This document shows positions 43,348 to 52,247 of a stretch of 64,000 bases of DNA, piece after piece. Positions within the stretch are counted from its first letter, which is position 1, and each line of letters starts with the position of its first letter. The position numbers and the translations under genes are program-made. This stretch comes from Pelomonas nitida (GTDB lineage Bacteria; Pseudomonadota; Gammaproteobacteria; Burkholderiales; Burkholderiaceae_C). The notes beneath the pieces are model-generated. The model made no database searches and was not told where the DNA came from. It worked only from the letters and a program-made list of their open reading frames with translations. The stretch spans positions 1 to 64,000 of the forward strand of contig NZ_JBIGIA010000004.1 in assembly GCF_043555975.1 (NCBI RefSeq), read 5' to 3'.

Positions 43348-45006
43348 ATGACTTCCGTGGGAATTGATGTTGTGCCCGGTCCGGGCCCGAGCGCTGGCTG
43401 GCTGGCGAAGGAGCGGACCATCGCGGGTGCGGGGTTCAATCGCTGGCTGGTGCCGCCGGCTGCCCTCGCCATCCATCTTTGCATCGGCATGGCCTATGGC
43501 TTCTCGGTGTTCTGGTTGCCGCTGAGCAAGGCGGTGGGCGCCAAGTGCGGCCCGGAGGTCGGCTTCTTCGCCGAGTTCTTCGTCAGCGATTGCGACTGGA
43601 AGATTTCCACGTTGCAGCTCATGTACACGCTGTTCTTCGTGTTCCTCGGCTGCTCGGCCGCGCTGTGGGGCGGCTGGCTGGAGCGTGCGGGTCCGCGCAA
43701 GGCGGGTGTGGTGTCGGCGCTGTGCTGGTGCGGCGGCATGCTGCTCTCCGCCATCGGCATTCATCAGCATCAGCTGTGGCTGATGATCCTGGGCTCGGGC
43801 GTCATCGGGGGGATCGGGCTTGGGCTCGGCTACATCTCACCGGTGTCGACGCTGATCAAGTGGTTCCCGGACAAGCGCGGCATGGCGACCGGCATGGCCA
43901 TCATGGGCTTCGGCGGTGGCGCGATGATCGGCTCGCCGCTGGCTGTGGAGCTGATGAAGAACTTCAGCTCGCCCACGGACGGCGGCGTGATGTTGACCTT
44001 CGTCGTCATGGCGCTCGTCTACTTCGTCTTCATGATGGGGGGCGCGCTGGGCTACCGCGTGCCGCCCACCGGCTGGAAGCCTGAAGGCTGGACGCCGCCC
44101 GAGGCGCAGACCAGCAACGCCATGATCACCGAGCACCATGTGCACGTGAAGAAGGTGTGGGGCATTCCGCAGTTCTGGCTGGTCTGGATCGTGCTGTGCA
44201 TGAACGTCTCGGCCGGCATCGGCGTGATCGGCATGGCCAGCCCGATGCTGCAGGAGATCTTCGGTGGCAGCCTGATCGGCGTGGAAGCCAAGTTCGGCGA
44301 CCTGAACAAGGAGCAGCTCACGGCCATCGCCGCTGTGGCCGGCGGCTTCACGGCGTTGCTCAGCCTGTTCAACATCGGTGGTCGCTTCTTCTGGGCCAGC
44401 CTGTCTGACAAGCTCGGCCGCAAGGCCACTTACGCGGTGTTCTTCGTGCTGGGCGGCATCATGTACGCCAGCCTGCCGAGCAGCGCGGCTGCGGGCTCCA
44501 AGCTGGCATTCGTGGGCGCGGTTTGCGTGATCCTGAGTATGTACGGCGGTGGCTTTGCCACGGTGCCGGCCTATCTGGCCGACCTGTTCGGCACGCAGAT
44601 GGTGGGCGCCATCCACGGCCGCCTGCTGACGGCCTGGGCGACCGCGGGCATTCTGGGCCCCATCGTCGTGGGCTATATGCGCGACTATCAGCTGGGCCTG
44701 GGCATTCCGCGTGAGCAGGTCTACAACCAGACCATGTACATCCTGGTCGGCATGCTGGTCATCGGCTTCATCGCCAACCTGCTGGTGAAGCCGGTCGCGG
44801 CGCATCACTTCATGAGCGAAGAGGAGCTGGCTGAAGAGAAGCGACTGGCCAGCGAGCGTGCCGTGGCCGCCGAGGTGGGCGAGGGCAGCGGCACGGACGC
44901 TGTCACGCCGCCCGTGGTGGTGGTGCTGGCCTGGGCCGCTGTGGGCATTCCGCTGGCCTGGGGTGTCTACAAGACCCTGCTGAGCGTGGGCAAGTTCTTC
45001 TACTGA
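43348..45006 (+). CDS. OFA-type MFS transporter (oxalate/formate antiporter family)
   Basis: 552 residues with about 12 membrane spans and OFA-family motifs: GMAYGFSVFWLPL, GIGLGLGYISPVSTLIKWFPDKRGMATG, and GRFFWASLSDKLGRK. There is a cysteine-containing insertion after the first span and an acidic C-terminal loop before an extra C-terminal helix. OFA carriers move oxalate, formate, lactate or other small carboxylates; the following FdhF-like gene suggests formate or oxalate, but this is inference. A terminator follows. Confidence 0.85.
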   Translation: MTSVGIDVVPGPGPSAGWLAKERTIAGAGFNRWLVPPAALAIHLCIGMAYGFSVFWLPLSKAVGAKCGPEVGFFAEFFVSDCDWKISTLQLMYTLFFVFLGCSAALWGGWLERAGPRKAGVVSALCWCGGMLLSAIGIHQHQLWLMILGSGVIGGIGLGLGYISPVSTLIKWFPDKRGMATGMAIMGFGGGAMIGSPLAVELMKNFSSPTDGGVMLTFVVMALVYFVFMMGGALGYRVPPTGWKPEGWTPPEAQTSNAMITEHHVHVKKVWGIPQFWLVWIVLCMNVSAGIGVIGMASPMLQEIFGGSLIGVEAKFGDLNKEQLTAIAAVAGGFTALLSLFNIGGRFFWASLSDKLGRKATYAVFFVLGGIMYASLPSSAAAGSKLAFVGAVCVILSMYGGGFATVPAYLADLFGTQMVGAIHGRLLTAWATAGILGPIVVGYMRDYQLGLGIPREQVYNQTMYILVGMLVIGFIANLLVKPVAAHHFMSEEELAEEKRLASERAVAAEVGEGSGTDAVTPPVVVVLAWAAVGIPLAWGVYKTLLSVGKFFY

Positions 45007-45027
45007 GACCTTGCTGCTAGGCTGTCC

Positions 45028-45066
45028 GGCCCCGCTGCCGTTGCAAGGCGCGGGGCCTTTTTCTTT
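45028..45066 (+). terminator. Rho-independent terminator after OFA transporter
   Basis: An 8-bp stem GGCCCCGC with GCGGGGCC is followed by TTTTTCTTT. Confidence 0.8.
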
Positions 45067-45152
45067 GAAGACGATGACCCTGCCGCCCTCGTGCGCGCAG
45101 CCGGCGAGCCGCCAGGCTCGACGTGCTGCCGAAGAGGCCGGGAGCCACTGAC

Positions 45153-47432
45153 ATGAACGAACAGAAAATCGAGCTGTATGACGGCCCTGCCGGCGGTTGG
45201 GGCGCGTTGAAGAGCGTGGCCCGCAGCCTCAACGAGCAGGGCATCGCCATCAAGGGCGCCAAGACACTGCTGCACGCCAACCAGGCCGATGGCTTCGACT
45301 GCCCTGGCTGCGCCTGGCCCGACCGCGATCACCGCTCGACCTTCGAGTTCTGCGAGAACGGCGCCAAGGCCGTGGCCGCCGAGGCGACCGCACGCCGCGC
45401 GACACCCGAGGTCGTTGGCGCGAAGACGCTGAAGGAGTGGGCCGAGGTGTCGGACCACGAGCTCGAGGCCATGGGGCGGCTCACCGAGCCCATGCTCTAC
45501 GACGCTGAGACCGACCGCTACCAGCGCACGAGCTGGGACGCCGCCTTCGCGCTGATCGCGAAGGAGCTGCAGGCCTTGCCCGACCCCAACCAGGCGATCT
45601 TCTACACGTCGGGTCGCACCAGCAACGAGGCTGCCTTCCTGTACCAGCTGTTCGTGCGCGAGTACGGCACGAACAACTTCCCTGACTGCTCCAACATGTG
45701 CCACGAGCCCAGCGGCTCGGGGCTGCGGCCGACCATCGGCGTGGGCAAGGGCACGGTCACGCTGCACGACTTCGAGCAGGCGGACTGCATCCTCGTGTTC
45801 GGCCAGAACCCCGGCACCAACCACCCGCGCATGCTGGGTGAGCTGCGCGCGGCCCGCAAACGCGGCGCGCGCATCGTCAGCTTCAACCCGCTGCGGGAAC
45901 GGGGCCTGGAGCGCTTCGCCGACCCGCAGAACAAGATGGAGATGATGACGCTGGGCGATTCGCCGATCAGCAGTCACTACTTCCAGCTCAAGGTGGGCGG
46001 CGACTTCGCGCTGCTCAAGGGCATGTGCAAGGTCGTCGTCGAACGCGGCGTGCTGGACGATGCCTTCATTGCCGAGCACACGACTGGCTTCGACGCCTTC
46101 ATTGCCGAACTGCGGGAGCAGCCGTGGGAGCCGCTCGTCGAGGCCTCGGGCCTGACGCGCGAGCAAATCGAGCAGGCAGCAGACATCTACGCGAGCAGCG
46201 AACGCGTCATCGCCTGCTGGGGCATGGGCATCACGCAGCACCGGCACTCGGTGGCGACCATCCAGATGATCGTCAACCTGCTGCTGCTGCGCGGCAACCT
46301 GGGCCGCGAAGGCGCGGGCGCCTGCCCGGTGCGCGGGCACAGCAACGTGCAGGGCGACCGCACGATGGGCATCTACGAGAAGCCGGCACCGGCCTTCCTC
46401 GACAAGCTCGGCGAGGTGTTCGGCTTCGAGCCGCCGCGCGAGCACGGCTACGACACGGTCGGCGCCATCCAGGCCATGCTCGATGGCAAGGGCAAGGTCT
46501 TCATTGCGATGGGGGGCAACTTCGCCGCCGCCACGCCCGACACCGCCGCCACCTGGCGCGCGCTGCGCCAGTGCGAGCTGACCGTCCATGTGACGACCAA
46601 GTTCAACCGCAGCCATGTCGTGCACGGCCGTCAGGCGTTGGTGCTGCCGGTGCTGGGCCGCACCGAGATCGACGTGCAGGCCACCGGGCCGCAGGGCGTC
46701 ACCGTGGAAGACTCCATGAGCATGGTGCATCTGTCGTCGGGCATGAACGCACCGGCCAGCGAGCACCTGATCTCCGAGCCCATGCTGGTGGCGCGCATGG
46801 CCGCCGCGACGTTGCCGAACAGCCGCACGCCGTGGCTGGCGCTCGCGGGCGACTACGCCACCATTCGCGACAAAATCGAGGCCGTGCTGCCCGACTTCGC
46901 CGGCTTCAACGAGAAGATCAAGCAGCCGGGGGGCTTTCGCCTGCGCAACACGGCCAGCGAGCGCGTCTGGGTCAATCCCGCCGGCAAGGCCGTCTTCAGC
47001 ACGCACGCGATGCCCACCGACCTGGCCGTCGAGCGCGTGGCCGAGCGCCAGCGCGATGTCCGTGTGTTCACGCTGACGACGGTGCGCTCGCACGATCAGT
47101 ACAACACGACGATCTACGGCAACGACGATCGCTACCGTGGCGTCTACGGGCACCGGCGTGTCGTCTTTATCCACGCCGACGACCTGAAGGACCTCGGCAT
47201 GAAATCCGGCGATTGGGTGGACATCACTAGCCTCTACATCGCGGAGTCGGGCAACGACGTGCAGCAGCGCCGAGCCGAGCGCTTCATGCTCGTCGAGTAC
47301 GACATTCCGCGCGGCTGCTTGGCCAGCTACTTCCCCGAAACCAACCCGCTGGTGCCGCTGGAGAGTTTCTCGATCACGGCCCGCACGCCAACGAGCAAGT
47401 CCATCCCGGTGACCTTGAGCCGGCATGGCTGA
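45153..47432 (+). CDS. FdhF/YdeP-type molybdopterin oxidoreductase alpha subunit
   Basis: 759 residues, DMSO-reductase superfamily with bis-MGD cofactor. N-terminal CPGCAWPD replaces the four-Cys iron-sulfur motif of true formate dehydrogenases. The likely Mo ligand is the Cys in SNMCHEPSG. FGQNPGTNHPRML, CWGMGITQHRHSV and GACPVRGHSNVQGDRTMG are family blocks. The C-terminal domain with RSHDQYNTTIYG binds MGD. YdeP homologues are linked to acid resistance and their electron donor is unknown. No FdhD, beta or gamma subunit is adjacent. The start at 45153 is preferred to an upstream in-frame ATG by similarity to relatives. Confidence 0.88.
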   Translation: MNEQKIELYDGPAGGWGALKSVARSLNEQGIAIKGAKTLLHANQADGFDCPGCAWPDRDHRSTFEFCENGAKAVAAEATARRATPEVVGAKTLKEWAEVSDHELEAMGRLTEPMLYDAETDRYQRTSWDAAFALIAKELQALPDPNQAIFYTSGRTSNEAAFLYQLFVREYGTNNFPDCSNMCHEPSGSGLRPTIGVGKGTVTLHDFEQADCILVFGQNPGTNHPRMLGELRAARKRGARIVSFNPLRERGLERFADPQNKMEMMTLGDSPISSHYFQLKVGGDFALLKGMCKVVVERGVLDDAFIAEHTTGFDAFIAELREQPWEPLVEASGLTREQIEQAADIYASSERVIACWGMGITQHRHSVATIQMIVNLLLLRGNLGREGAGACPVRGHSNVQGDRTMGIYEKPAPAFLDKLGEVFGFEPPREHGYDTVGAIQAMLDGKGKVFIAMGGNFAAATPDTAATWRALRQCELTVHVTTKFNRSHVVHGRQALVLPVLGRTEIDVQATGPQGVTVEDSMSMVHLSSGMNAPASEHLISEPMLVARMAAATLPNSRTPWLALAGDYATIRDKIEAVLPDFAGFNEKIKQPGGFRLRNTASERVWVNPAGKAVFSTHAMPTDLAVERVAERQRDVRVFTLTTVRSHDQYNTTIYGNDDRYRGVYGHRRVVFIHADDLKDLGMKSGDWVDITSLYIAESGNDVQQRRAERFMLVEYDIPRGCLASYFPETNPLVPLESFSITARTPTSKSIPVTLSRHG

Positions 47433-47682
47433 GCACGCGCTGCTGCGCCTGCTGCTGGAACTGGACGAAGGCAGGGGCGTGGCGCTGGCGCGGCTGGCCA
47501 AGCGGCTGGACGAGCGCGTCAGCGTGCTGCTGCGGGAGGGCACGGCGCTCAGTGACGCCGTCATCGGCGGCGAGGCCGGGCCCGGCTGGGTGCGGCTGGT
47601 CTGCGACGATGCGGGTCGCTGGACCGCCCACCTTACCCCCGCCGGCCGCGAGGCCGCGCGGCAACTGCCTGCCCCGCCATGA
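47425..47682 (+). CDS. Small winged-helix-like hypothetical protein
   Basis: 85 residues. LLRLLLELDEGRGVALARLAKRLDERVSVLLREG looks like a winged helix-turn-helix, and the rest (VRLVCDDAGRWTAHLTPAGREAA) a wing and C-terminal helix. It overlaps the end of the oxidoreductase gene by 8 bases and the next start by ATGA, so it is translationally coupled to both. It may be a partner or regulator of the oxidoreductase; function unknown. Confidence 0.65.
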   Translation: MAEHALLRLLLELDEGRGVALARLAKRLDERVSVLLREGTALSDAVIGGEAGPGWVRLVCDDAGRWTAHLTPAGREAARQLPAPP

Positions 47683-48293
47683 AACTCCTCGGCCGCCTCG
47701 CCTCGATCAACGTCCGCAAGGTCATGTGGACCGCCGCCCAGCTGGGCCTGGCGCTTGAACGCGAGGACTGGGGGCCGGGCTTTCGATCGCCCAAGGAGCC
47801 TGAGTACCTGGCGCTGAACCCCAACGGCCTGATCCCCGTGCTCATCGACGGCGACTTCGTGCTGTGGGAGAGCAACACGATCTGCCGCTACCTCGCCACG
47901 CAGCGCTATGCGACGACGCTGCTGCCCACCGAGGCGCGGTCACGGGCCCACGTCGAGCAGTGGATGGACTGGCAGGCCGGCGAGCTGAACAACTCGTGGC
48001 GCGTTGCCTTCATGGCGCTGGTGCGCGGCCAGCCGGCGGCGCCCGATGCGGTCGAAGCAAGCGTGGCGAACTGGAACCGGCACATGACGATGCTGGACGC
48101 GCAGCTGGCCAAGACCGGCGCCTACGTTTGCGGTGACACCTTCACGCTGGCGGACGTGGTGCTGGGCCTGTCGGCGCAGCGCTGGCAGAACGCGCCCATA
48201 GCGCGGGTCGAACTGCCGGCGGTGGCGGCCTGGCTGCGGCGGTTGAGCCACCGGCCGGGGTTTGCGGAGTACGTGGGCAACGGCATGCCGTGA
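47679..48293 (+). CDS. Glutathione S-transferase family protein
   Basis: 204 residues with an N-terminal thioredoxin-like domain: LLGRLASINVRKVMWTAAQLGL, the cis-proline in NGLIPVLIDGD, and ESNTICRYLA, the glutathione gamma-glutamyl contact. The C-terminal helical domain contains CGDTFTLADVVLGLSAQRW. The Ser in RLASINVRK is the likely catalytic residue. It probably detoxifies electrophiles. Overlaps the preceding gene by ATGA. Confidence 0.9.
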   Translation: MKLLGRLASINVRKVMWTAAQLGLALEREDWGPGFRSPKEPEYLALNPNGLIPVLIDGDFVLWESNTICRYLATQRYATTLLPTEARSRAHVEQWMDWQAGELNNSWRVAFMALVRGQPAAPDAVEASVANWNRHMTMLDAQLAKTGAYVCGDTFTLADVVLGLSAQRWQNAPIARVELPAVAAWLRRLSHRPGFAEYVGNGMP

Positions 48294-48344
48294 GCGTCAC
48301 GCCAGCGGCCGCTGCGCCTGATTGCCGACGCTGACGTGGCAACA

Positions 48345-48378
48345 GCCCAGGCTCGGGCGTGCTGCGCCGAGCCTGGGC
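48345..48378. terminator. Hairpin between convergent GST and HtrA genes
   Basis: An 11-bp perfect stem (GCCCAGGCTCG with CGAGCCTGGGC) lies in the 113-bp gap between the two stop codons. No strong T tract on either side, so it may be a bidirectional but weak terminator. Confidence 0.5.
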
Positions 48379-48406
48379 CAGATGGCGTGCGGGCCGAGAA
48401 GGACGA

Positions 48407-49954
48407 TCAGCCCAGCCGCACCGGCACGAAGATCTGCTGGCCGTCGCGCGACACGAGCAGCGCCACCTGCTTGGGGTTGCTCTTGAGCGCGGCGCGCACC
48501 TGCTCGACGTCCTGCACGGGCTTGCCGTTCAGCGCCAGCAGCACGTCGCCCGGCTGCACGCCCGCCAGTTGCGACGGTCCGCCCACGCGTTCGATCAGCA
48601 GGCCGTGGTCCAGGCCGGAGCCGCGCAACTCCTGCGGTTGCAGCGGGCGCAGTGCCAGGCCCAGGGACGCGCCCTGCGGGGCGGCGGCGGCTTCCTGCAC
48701 GTCCTTGTCGGCACGGCCCAACGCGACGGTCTCGCTGACCCGCGACTTGTCACGCCACAGTTCCAGCTTGAGCTTGTCGCCGGGGCGCGCCAGGCCCACG
48801 CGGCTGGACACATCACCCGCCACGCGCACCGGCTCGCCGTCGACGGTGGTGATGACGTCACCCGCCTTCAGGCCGGCCTTGGCTGCCGCGCTGCCGGGTT
48901 GCACGCTGGAGACGAGTGCGCCGTCGGGCGCGTCCAGCCCGAACGAGGCGGCCAGCGGCGCCGACAGGTCTTGCAGCGTCACGCCCAGGCGTGCGTGCTC
49001 GACCTTGCCGTGGGCGACGATCTGGTCCTTGACCTTCAGCGCCACGTCCACCGGGATGGAGAAGGCCAGGCCCTGGAAGCCGCCGCTTTGCGAGTAGATC
49101 TGCGCGTTGACGCCGACGACGCGGCCCGAGGCGTCGAACAGCGGGCCGCCCGAGTTGCCGGGGTTCACGGCGGCGTCGGTCTGGATGAAGGGCACGACGC
49201 TCTCGCCGGGCAACGAGCGGCCCTTGGCGCTGACGATGCCCTGCGTGGCCGACTGCTCGAAGCCGTAGGGCGCGCCGATGGCCAGCACGTAGTCGCCCAC
49301 CTGCACCTGCTTGGGGTCGCCCAGCTGCACGGTGGGCAGGCCCTTGGCGTCGACCTTCAGCACGGCGATGTCGGTGGCCGGGTCGCTGCCCAGCACCTGG
49401 GCCGAGAACTCGCGGCGGTCGCTGAGCTTGACGGTCACCTGCTTGGCGTCGCGCACGACGTGGGCGTTGGTCAGCACCAGGCCGTCGCTGCTGATGATGA
49501 ACCCCGAGCCCTGGCCGCGGAAGGGTTGGGCGCCGGGGTTCATCTGCTGCGGCATGCGCAGGCCCGGGATGCCCTGGAAGAAGCGGAAGAACGGATCGTC
49601 GCCGCCCTGGCCACGCGCGGCGCTGGGCGCGTCGTCATCCGACTCCATGTTGGCGACCTTGTGCAGCCCGGCGACCGTGATGCCGACGACGGCAGGGCCC
49701 TGGGTCTGCACGATGGCGCGGTAGTTCGGCACTTGCGCCACCGGCAGCACGGTGGCCGGCGCTGCCGTGGCGGCGAGCATCGCTGCGGAGGGCGCGCCGC
49801 CGCTGGTGTCGCCGGCCGTGCTCTTGGCTGCAGCGGCGGGCGGCTTGTTGAAGCCGGGCAGTGTCCAGCCCGAGGCCGTGGTGGTCAGTGTCACGCCGGC
49901 CGTCAGCAGCGCGGCAGCGGCGGCGGTCAATGTCATCTTGGCGGTCTGGGTCAT
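48407..49954 (-). CDS. DegP/HtrA family periplasmic serine protease
   Basis: 515 residues. A signal peptide and an Ala/Pro-rich linker lead to a trypsin-like domain with the full triad: His in TNAHVV, Asp in ATDIAVL, Ser in GNSGGP. Two PDZ domains follow (around LGVTLQDLSAPLAASFG and LRPLQPQELRGSGLDHGLLI). The FFRFFQGIPG loop resembles the regulatory LA loop. It degrades or refolds misfolded envelope proteins. The ATG at 49954 is preceded by AGGAG, so upstream in-frame codons are excluded. Confidence 0.93.
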   Translation of the reverse strand: MTQTAKMTLTAAAAALLTAGVTLTTTASGWTLPGFNKPPAAAAKSTAGDTSGGAPSAAMLAATAAPATVLPVAQVPNYRAIVQTQGPAVVGITVAGLHKVANMESDDDAPSAARGQGGDDPFFRFFQGIPGLRMPQQMNPGAQPFRGQGSGFIISSDGLVLTNAHVVRDAKQVTVKLSDRREFSAQVLGSDPATDIAVLKVDAKGLPTVQLGDPKQVQVGDYVLAIGAPYGFEQSATQGIVSAKGRSLPGESVVPFIQTDAAVNPGNSGGPLFDASGRVVGVNAQIYSQSGGFQGLAFSIPVDVALKVKDQIVAHGKVEHARLGVTLQDLSAPLAASFGLDAPDGALVSSVQPGSAAAKAGLKAGDVITTVDGEPVRVAGDVSSRVGLARPGDKLKLELWRDKSRVSETVALGRADKDVQEAAAAPQGASLGLALRPLQPQELRGSGLDHGLLIERVGGPSQLAGVQPGDVLLALNGKPVQDVEQVRAALKSNPKQVALLVSRDGQQIFVPVRLG

Positions 49955-50295
49955 CGAGAGCTCCTCTGAACGGGCTGCGGTGCAGCCCACGTCGCTGACT
50001 CTAGGCAGGGCGGGTGAGGGCTCGATGAGGGGAAGGTGAGGCCAAGATTAGGGCGAGCGTCGTGGGCTGCGCCGGCGCTGTCCTGTGGCGGCCTGTGGGC
50101 GACGGCGCCAAGCCGATCGCGAGGCGGCGCGCAAGGCCGGCGGCGAATGTTGCGCGCATGGTCTCGGGCGCATGGCCCGGGCGGCTTGTGCGGCGCTTTT
50201 GCCGATGGGCGGCGTCGGGCATCTGAACCGGTGGCTGGCGAAGCCCGGCGCGCGGGCTGGTCGATCACCGTGCGGCCGGTGGCCGCGGCGCGCTG
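49955..50295. other. Gene-free spacer
   Basis: About 340 bp upstream of the HtrA gene and downstream of the small minus-strand gene. Open frames exist because of the GC content, but none shows a ribosome binding site, a conserved motif or plausible composition. It must contain the HtrA promoter on the minus strand; I cannot place it. Confidence 0.4.
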
Positions 50296-50517
50296 TCAGC
50301 GCGTGGCGGGGGCAGCCGCCGGGGTGGTGGACCACTGCGGTTGCCGGGCCAGTTCGGCGGCGGTGACTTCGTCGGCGGTCACGGCGTATTCATTGCTGCT
50401 GCGCTCCACGAAGTAGGCGGAGCGGAAACGTTGCAGCAGGCCGCCGAGTGCCTGGCGCGCCTGGTGGGCGGGGCCGTTGAACGTGAGGGTCAGCGTGGTC
50501 ATGGTCGTCACTTTCAT
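50296..50517 (-). CDS. Small hypothetical protein
   Basis: 73 residues, no recognised family. MTTLTLTFNGPAHQARQALGGLLQRFRSAYFVERSSNEYAV reads as a strand-helix-strand unit with plausible amphipathic character, followed by an Ala/Thr/Pro tail. A second ATG at 50502 is possible. No clear ribosome binding site. Confidence 0.4.
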   Translation of the reverse strand: MKVTTMTTLTLTFNGPAHQARQALGGLLQRFRSAYFVERSSNEYAVTADEVTAAELARQPQWSTTPAAAPATR

Positions 50518-50668
50518 GCAGAGCCGGCAGAAGCTTGTGGTGGCTGCCGGTCACTCATGAACGTCAGTGTGCCCAGTGCGTTGACGACCGATTGCTACAG
50601 CTTGTGAGCGTGTGAAATTGCAGTGGCATCGGTGTATCGCCTCGCCGGGCCGGCCGACCGCCCGGATA

Positions 50669-50703
50669 CAAAAAAGGGCTCGGCGGCCGATGCCGCCAAG
50701 CCC
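50669..50703 (-). terminator. Rho-independent terminator of the LexA-box operon
   Basis: Read on the minus strand, a 12-base stem with one mismatch (GGGCTTGGCGGC with GCCGCCGAGCCC, loop ATCG) is followed by TTTTTTGT. It lies about 70 bp beyond the stop of the second gene. Confidence 0.88.
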
Positions 50704-50772
50704 AAAGCCGCGTCGTCAACGAGACGCACGGCAACTGCTCGGGTGAAACGGCCAGCGGCCAAGCGTGTCGGG

Positions 50773-51063
50773 TCAGGCCGGCGAGGCGGCGCCCGTGCCA
50801 GGCGCCGCCCATGCTGCCGCGGCCCCGGGCAGCTCGTCTTCACGGGCCATCTCCGCCATCCGTTGCCGGCGGCGCTCCTGGGCCGACTGCCGGCGCAGCC
50901 GCTGCAGGTCGGGGTCGGCCGCAATCAGGCGCCGGGCCGCGCCGATGCTGTGCGCGAACTCGGGGCTGGCCTTGGCCTTGTAGTCGAGGTAGCTGTCGTG
51001 CCGGCCCGGCCAAACGCGCCACCACGCCACGATGCTGTCCACATTGTTCAGGTCGAGTTGCAT
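50773..51063 (-). CDS. Small hypothetical protein in LexA-box operon
   Basis: 96 residues, no family I can name. The N-terminal VDSIVAWWRVWPGRHDSYLDYKAKASPEF is distinctive (Trp-rich, possibly a binding surface). A basic helix RLRRQSAQERRRQRMAEMARE and a flexible Ala/Gly/Pro tail follow. AAGGAGCATCCG precedes the ATG. It starts 13 bp after the SRAP gene and shares its operator and terminator, so a role in the DNA damage response is inferred. Confidence 0.65.
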   Translation of the reverse strand: MQLDLNNVDSIVAWWRVWPGRHDSYLDYKAKASPEFAHSIGAARRLIAADPDLQRLRRQSAQERRRQRMAEMAREDELPGAAAAWAAPGTGAASPA

Positions 51064-51076
51064 CGGATGCTCCTTG

Positions 51077-51889
51077 TCAGAAAAGGTCGCCCGTCGTCGG
51101 TGCGGCGCGCTCGGGGGCGGGCGGCGGCACCGCACGAGGTGGCCGCGCTCGGCGTCGGCGAGGGGGCTGGGGCTCGGCGGCCAGCGCATGCCATTCGGGC
51201 GCGAACATGTCGAGGCTCAGCGCCCAGCTGCTGGGTTCGCGTGGCGCTTTGAACAGCGGCGCGGTGGACGTGACCTGCAACTGTGCAGCGGGGTAGCGCG
51301 CCAACAGCCGCTCGGCGTCTTTCAGCGAGCCCAACAACCACAGGTCCTGCGAGCTGGCCGGCAGGATGGCCGGCATGCGCTTCTCATGGTCGGGGGCGCC
51401 CATGCGACCGAAGACCTCGTGGCCGTCGGCCTTGACGGTGAGCAGGGCGAAGGTCGGCACCGGGTCGCCTCCCGGGCCGGGCCAGTCGTTCCACAGGCCG
51501 GCCACGCGCAGCGGCTCGTCGTCGGCATGCTGGATATGGCACAGCTCGGGGCGGCCGGATTCGTGGCGCCATTCGGCGATCCACTGGACCGGGACGACGC
51601 AGCGACGCCCCGACCACCAGCTTTCCCGGAAAGTGGGCTGGGACTTCATCGTCTCGACGCGGCAGTGGCTGCCCTGGCGCGCCATGCCGATGTCGCCGGC
51701 GAAATGGGGCAGCAAGCCGTGCAGCCCCAGGCGCGCCTGGGCCGGTGCGGCGCCGGCGCGCACGATGAAGGGCGCCACCAGGCCGGCCCCTGCCCAGGGC
51801 GGCGCGGCCTCCGCTGCGTCGGGCAGCGAGACGCCGAAGCTGGCGAGCAGCTGCGTCGGGTCGGTGACGGGTTCGTAGGTCGGGCTCAT
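51077..51889 (-). CDS. Divergent SRAP (YedK/HMCES-like) family protein lacking Cys2
   Basis: 270 residues. The SRAP fold is recognisable: FRESWWSGRRCVVPVQWIAEW matches the RRCLVPADGFYEW block, and DHEKRMPAILP matches the conserved HDRMPVIL block. E106 and H168 therefore correspond to the family's conserved Glu and His. The catalytic Cys2 that links to abasic sites is absent (the N-terminus is MSPTYEPV) and the conserved Asn of NARxET is replaced by C76 (HCRVET). The C-terminus is basic (PPRRRRARPPR). A LexA-type box lies upstream, so SOS induction is likely. An alternative start giving a second-position Cys does not exist in this frame. Confidence 0.75.
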   Translation of the reverse strand: MSPTYEPVTDPTQLLASFGVSLPDAAEAAPPWAGAGLVAPFIVRAGAAPAQARLGLHGLLPHFAGDIGMARQGSHCRVETMKSQPTFRESWWSGRRCVVPVQWIAEWRHESGRPELCHIQHADDEPLRVAGLWNDWPGPGGDPVPTFALLTVKADGHEVFGRMGAPDHEKRMPAILPASSQDLWLLGSLKDAERLLARYPAAQLQVTSTAPLFKAPREPSSWALSLDMFAPEWHALAAEPQPPRRRRARPPRAVPPPAPERAAPTTGDLF

Positions 51890-51954
51890 GGGCGAGGGCC
51901 TCTGGCGGGGACGGTGGACGGCGCCGAGGTCGTCATGTCGCAATGCGCGGATGG

Positions 51955-51974
51955 TACTGTATATAAAAACAGTA
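51955..51974. promoter_or_regulatory. LexA operator (SOS box)
   Basis: The core CTGTATATAAAAACAG fits CTG-N10-CAG exactly and is flanked by TA on both sides, as in the strongest E. coli-type boxes. It is 66 bp upstream of the SRAP gene start (minus strand) and about 270 bp upstream of the LysR gene (plus strand). The 358-bp gap 51890-52247 also contains an LTTR-type palindrome at 52116 and a 9-bp-stem hairpin at 52142-52164. Confidence 0.85.
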
Positions 51975-52115
51975 TTTCAAGCCCTGCGCGCCGGCCCGTC
52001 GGCCTGATGCCGACCGGCGCCGATTTTTGCAGCGCCGCAGCCCCGGAGTGTTGAGTGCCGTGCGCCTGCTGCCTGCGTGCCGACGTCTGTATTTCGGCTA
52101 TTTGCGCCCTGATAT

Positions 52116-52130
52116 TTGCCAAATTGGCAA
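52116..52130. promoter_or_regulatory. LysR-type T-N11-A palindrome
   Basis: TTGCCAAATTGGCAA is a perfect dyad (6-bp arms, 3-bp centre) with the T-N11-A form bound by LysR-type regulators. It lies 118 bp upstream of the lysR gene that heads the efflux operon, suggesting autoregulation of the whole operon. Confidence 0.6.
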
Positions 52131-52247
52131 TAAACCATTCTCGGCGGGCATGTTGTGCCCGCCGGTGGCGCCAAACAGAATGCATCCATTCGCAGATCGT
52201 TGCCCGATCCGCAACATCCAACCCGCGCCTCCGGCGAGATTCCTCTC

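Noticed and set aside
50036..50416. Plus-strand open frames in the spacer upstream of the HtrA gene
   Set aside because: They are Arg/Ala/Gly-rich with no ribosome binding site or motif, and partly antisense to the small minus-strand gene.
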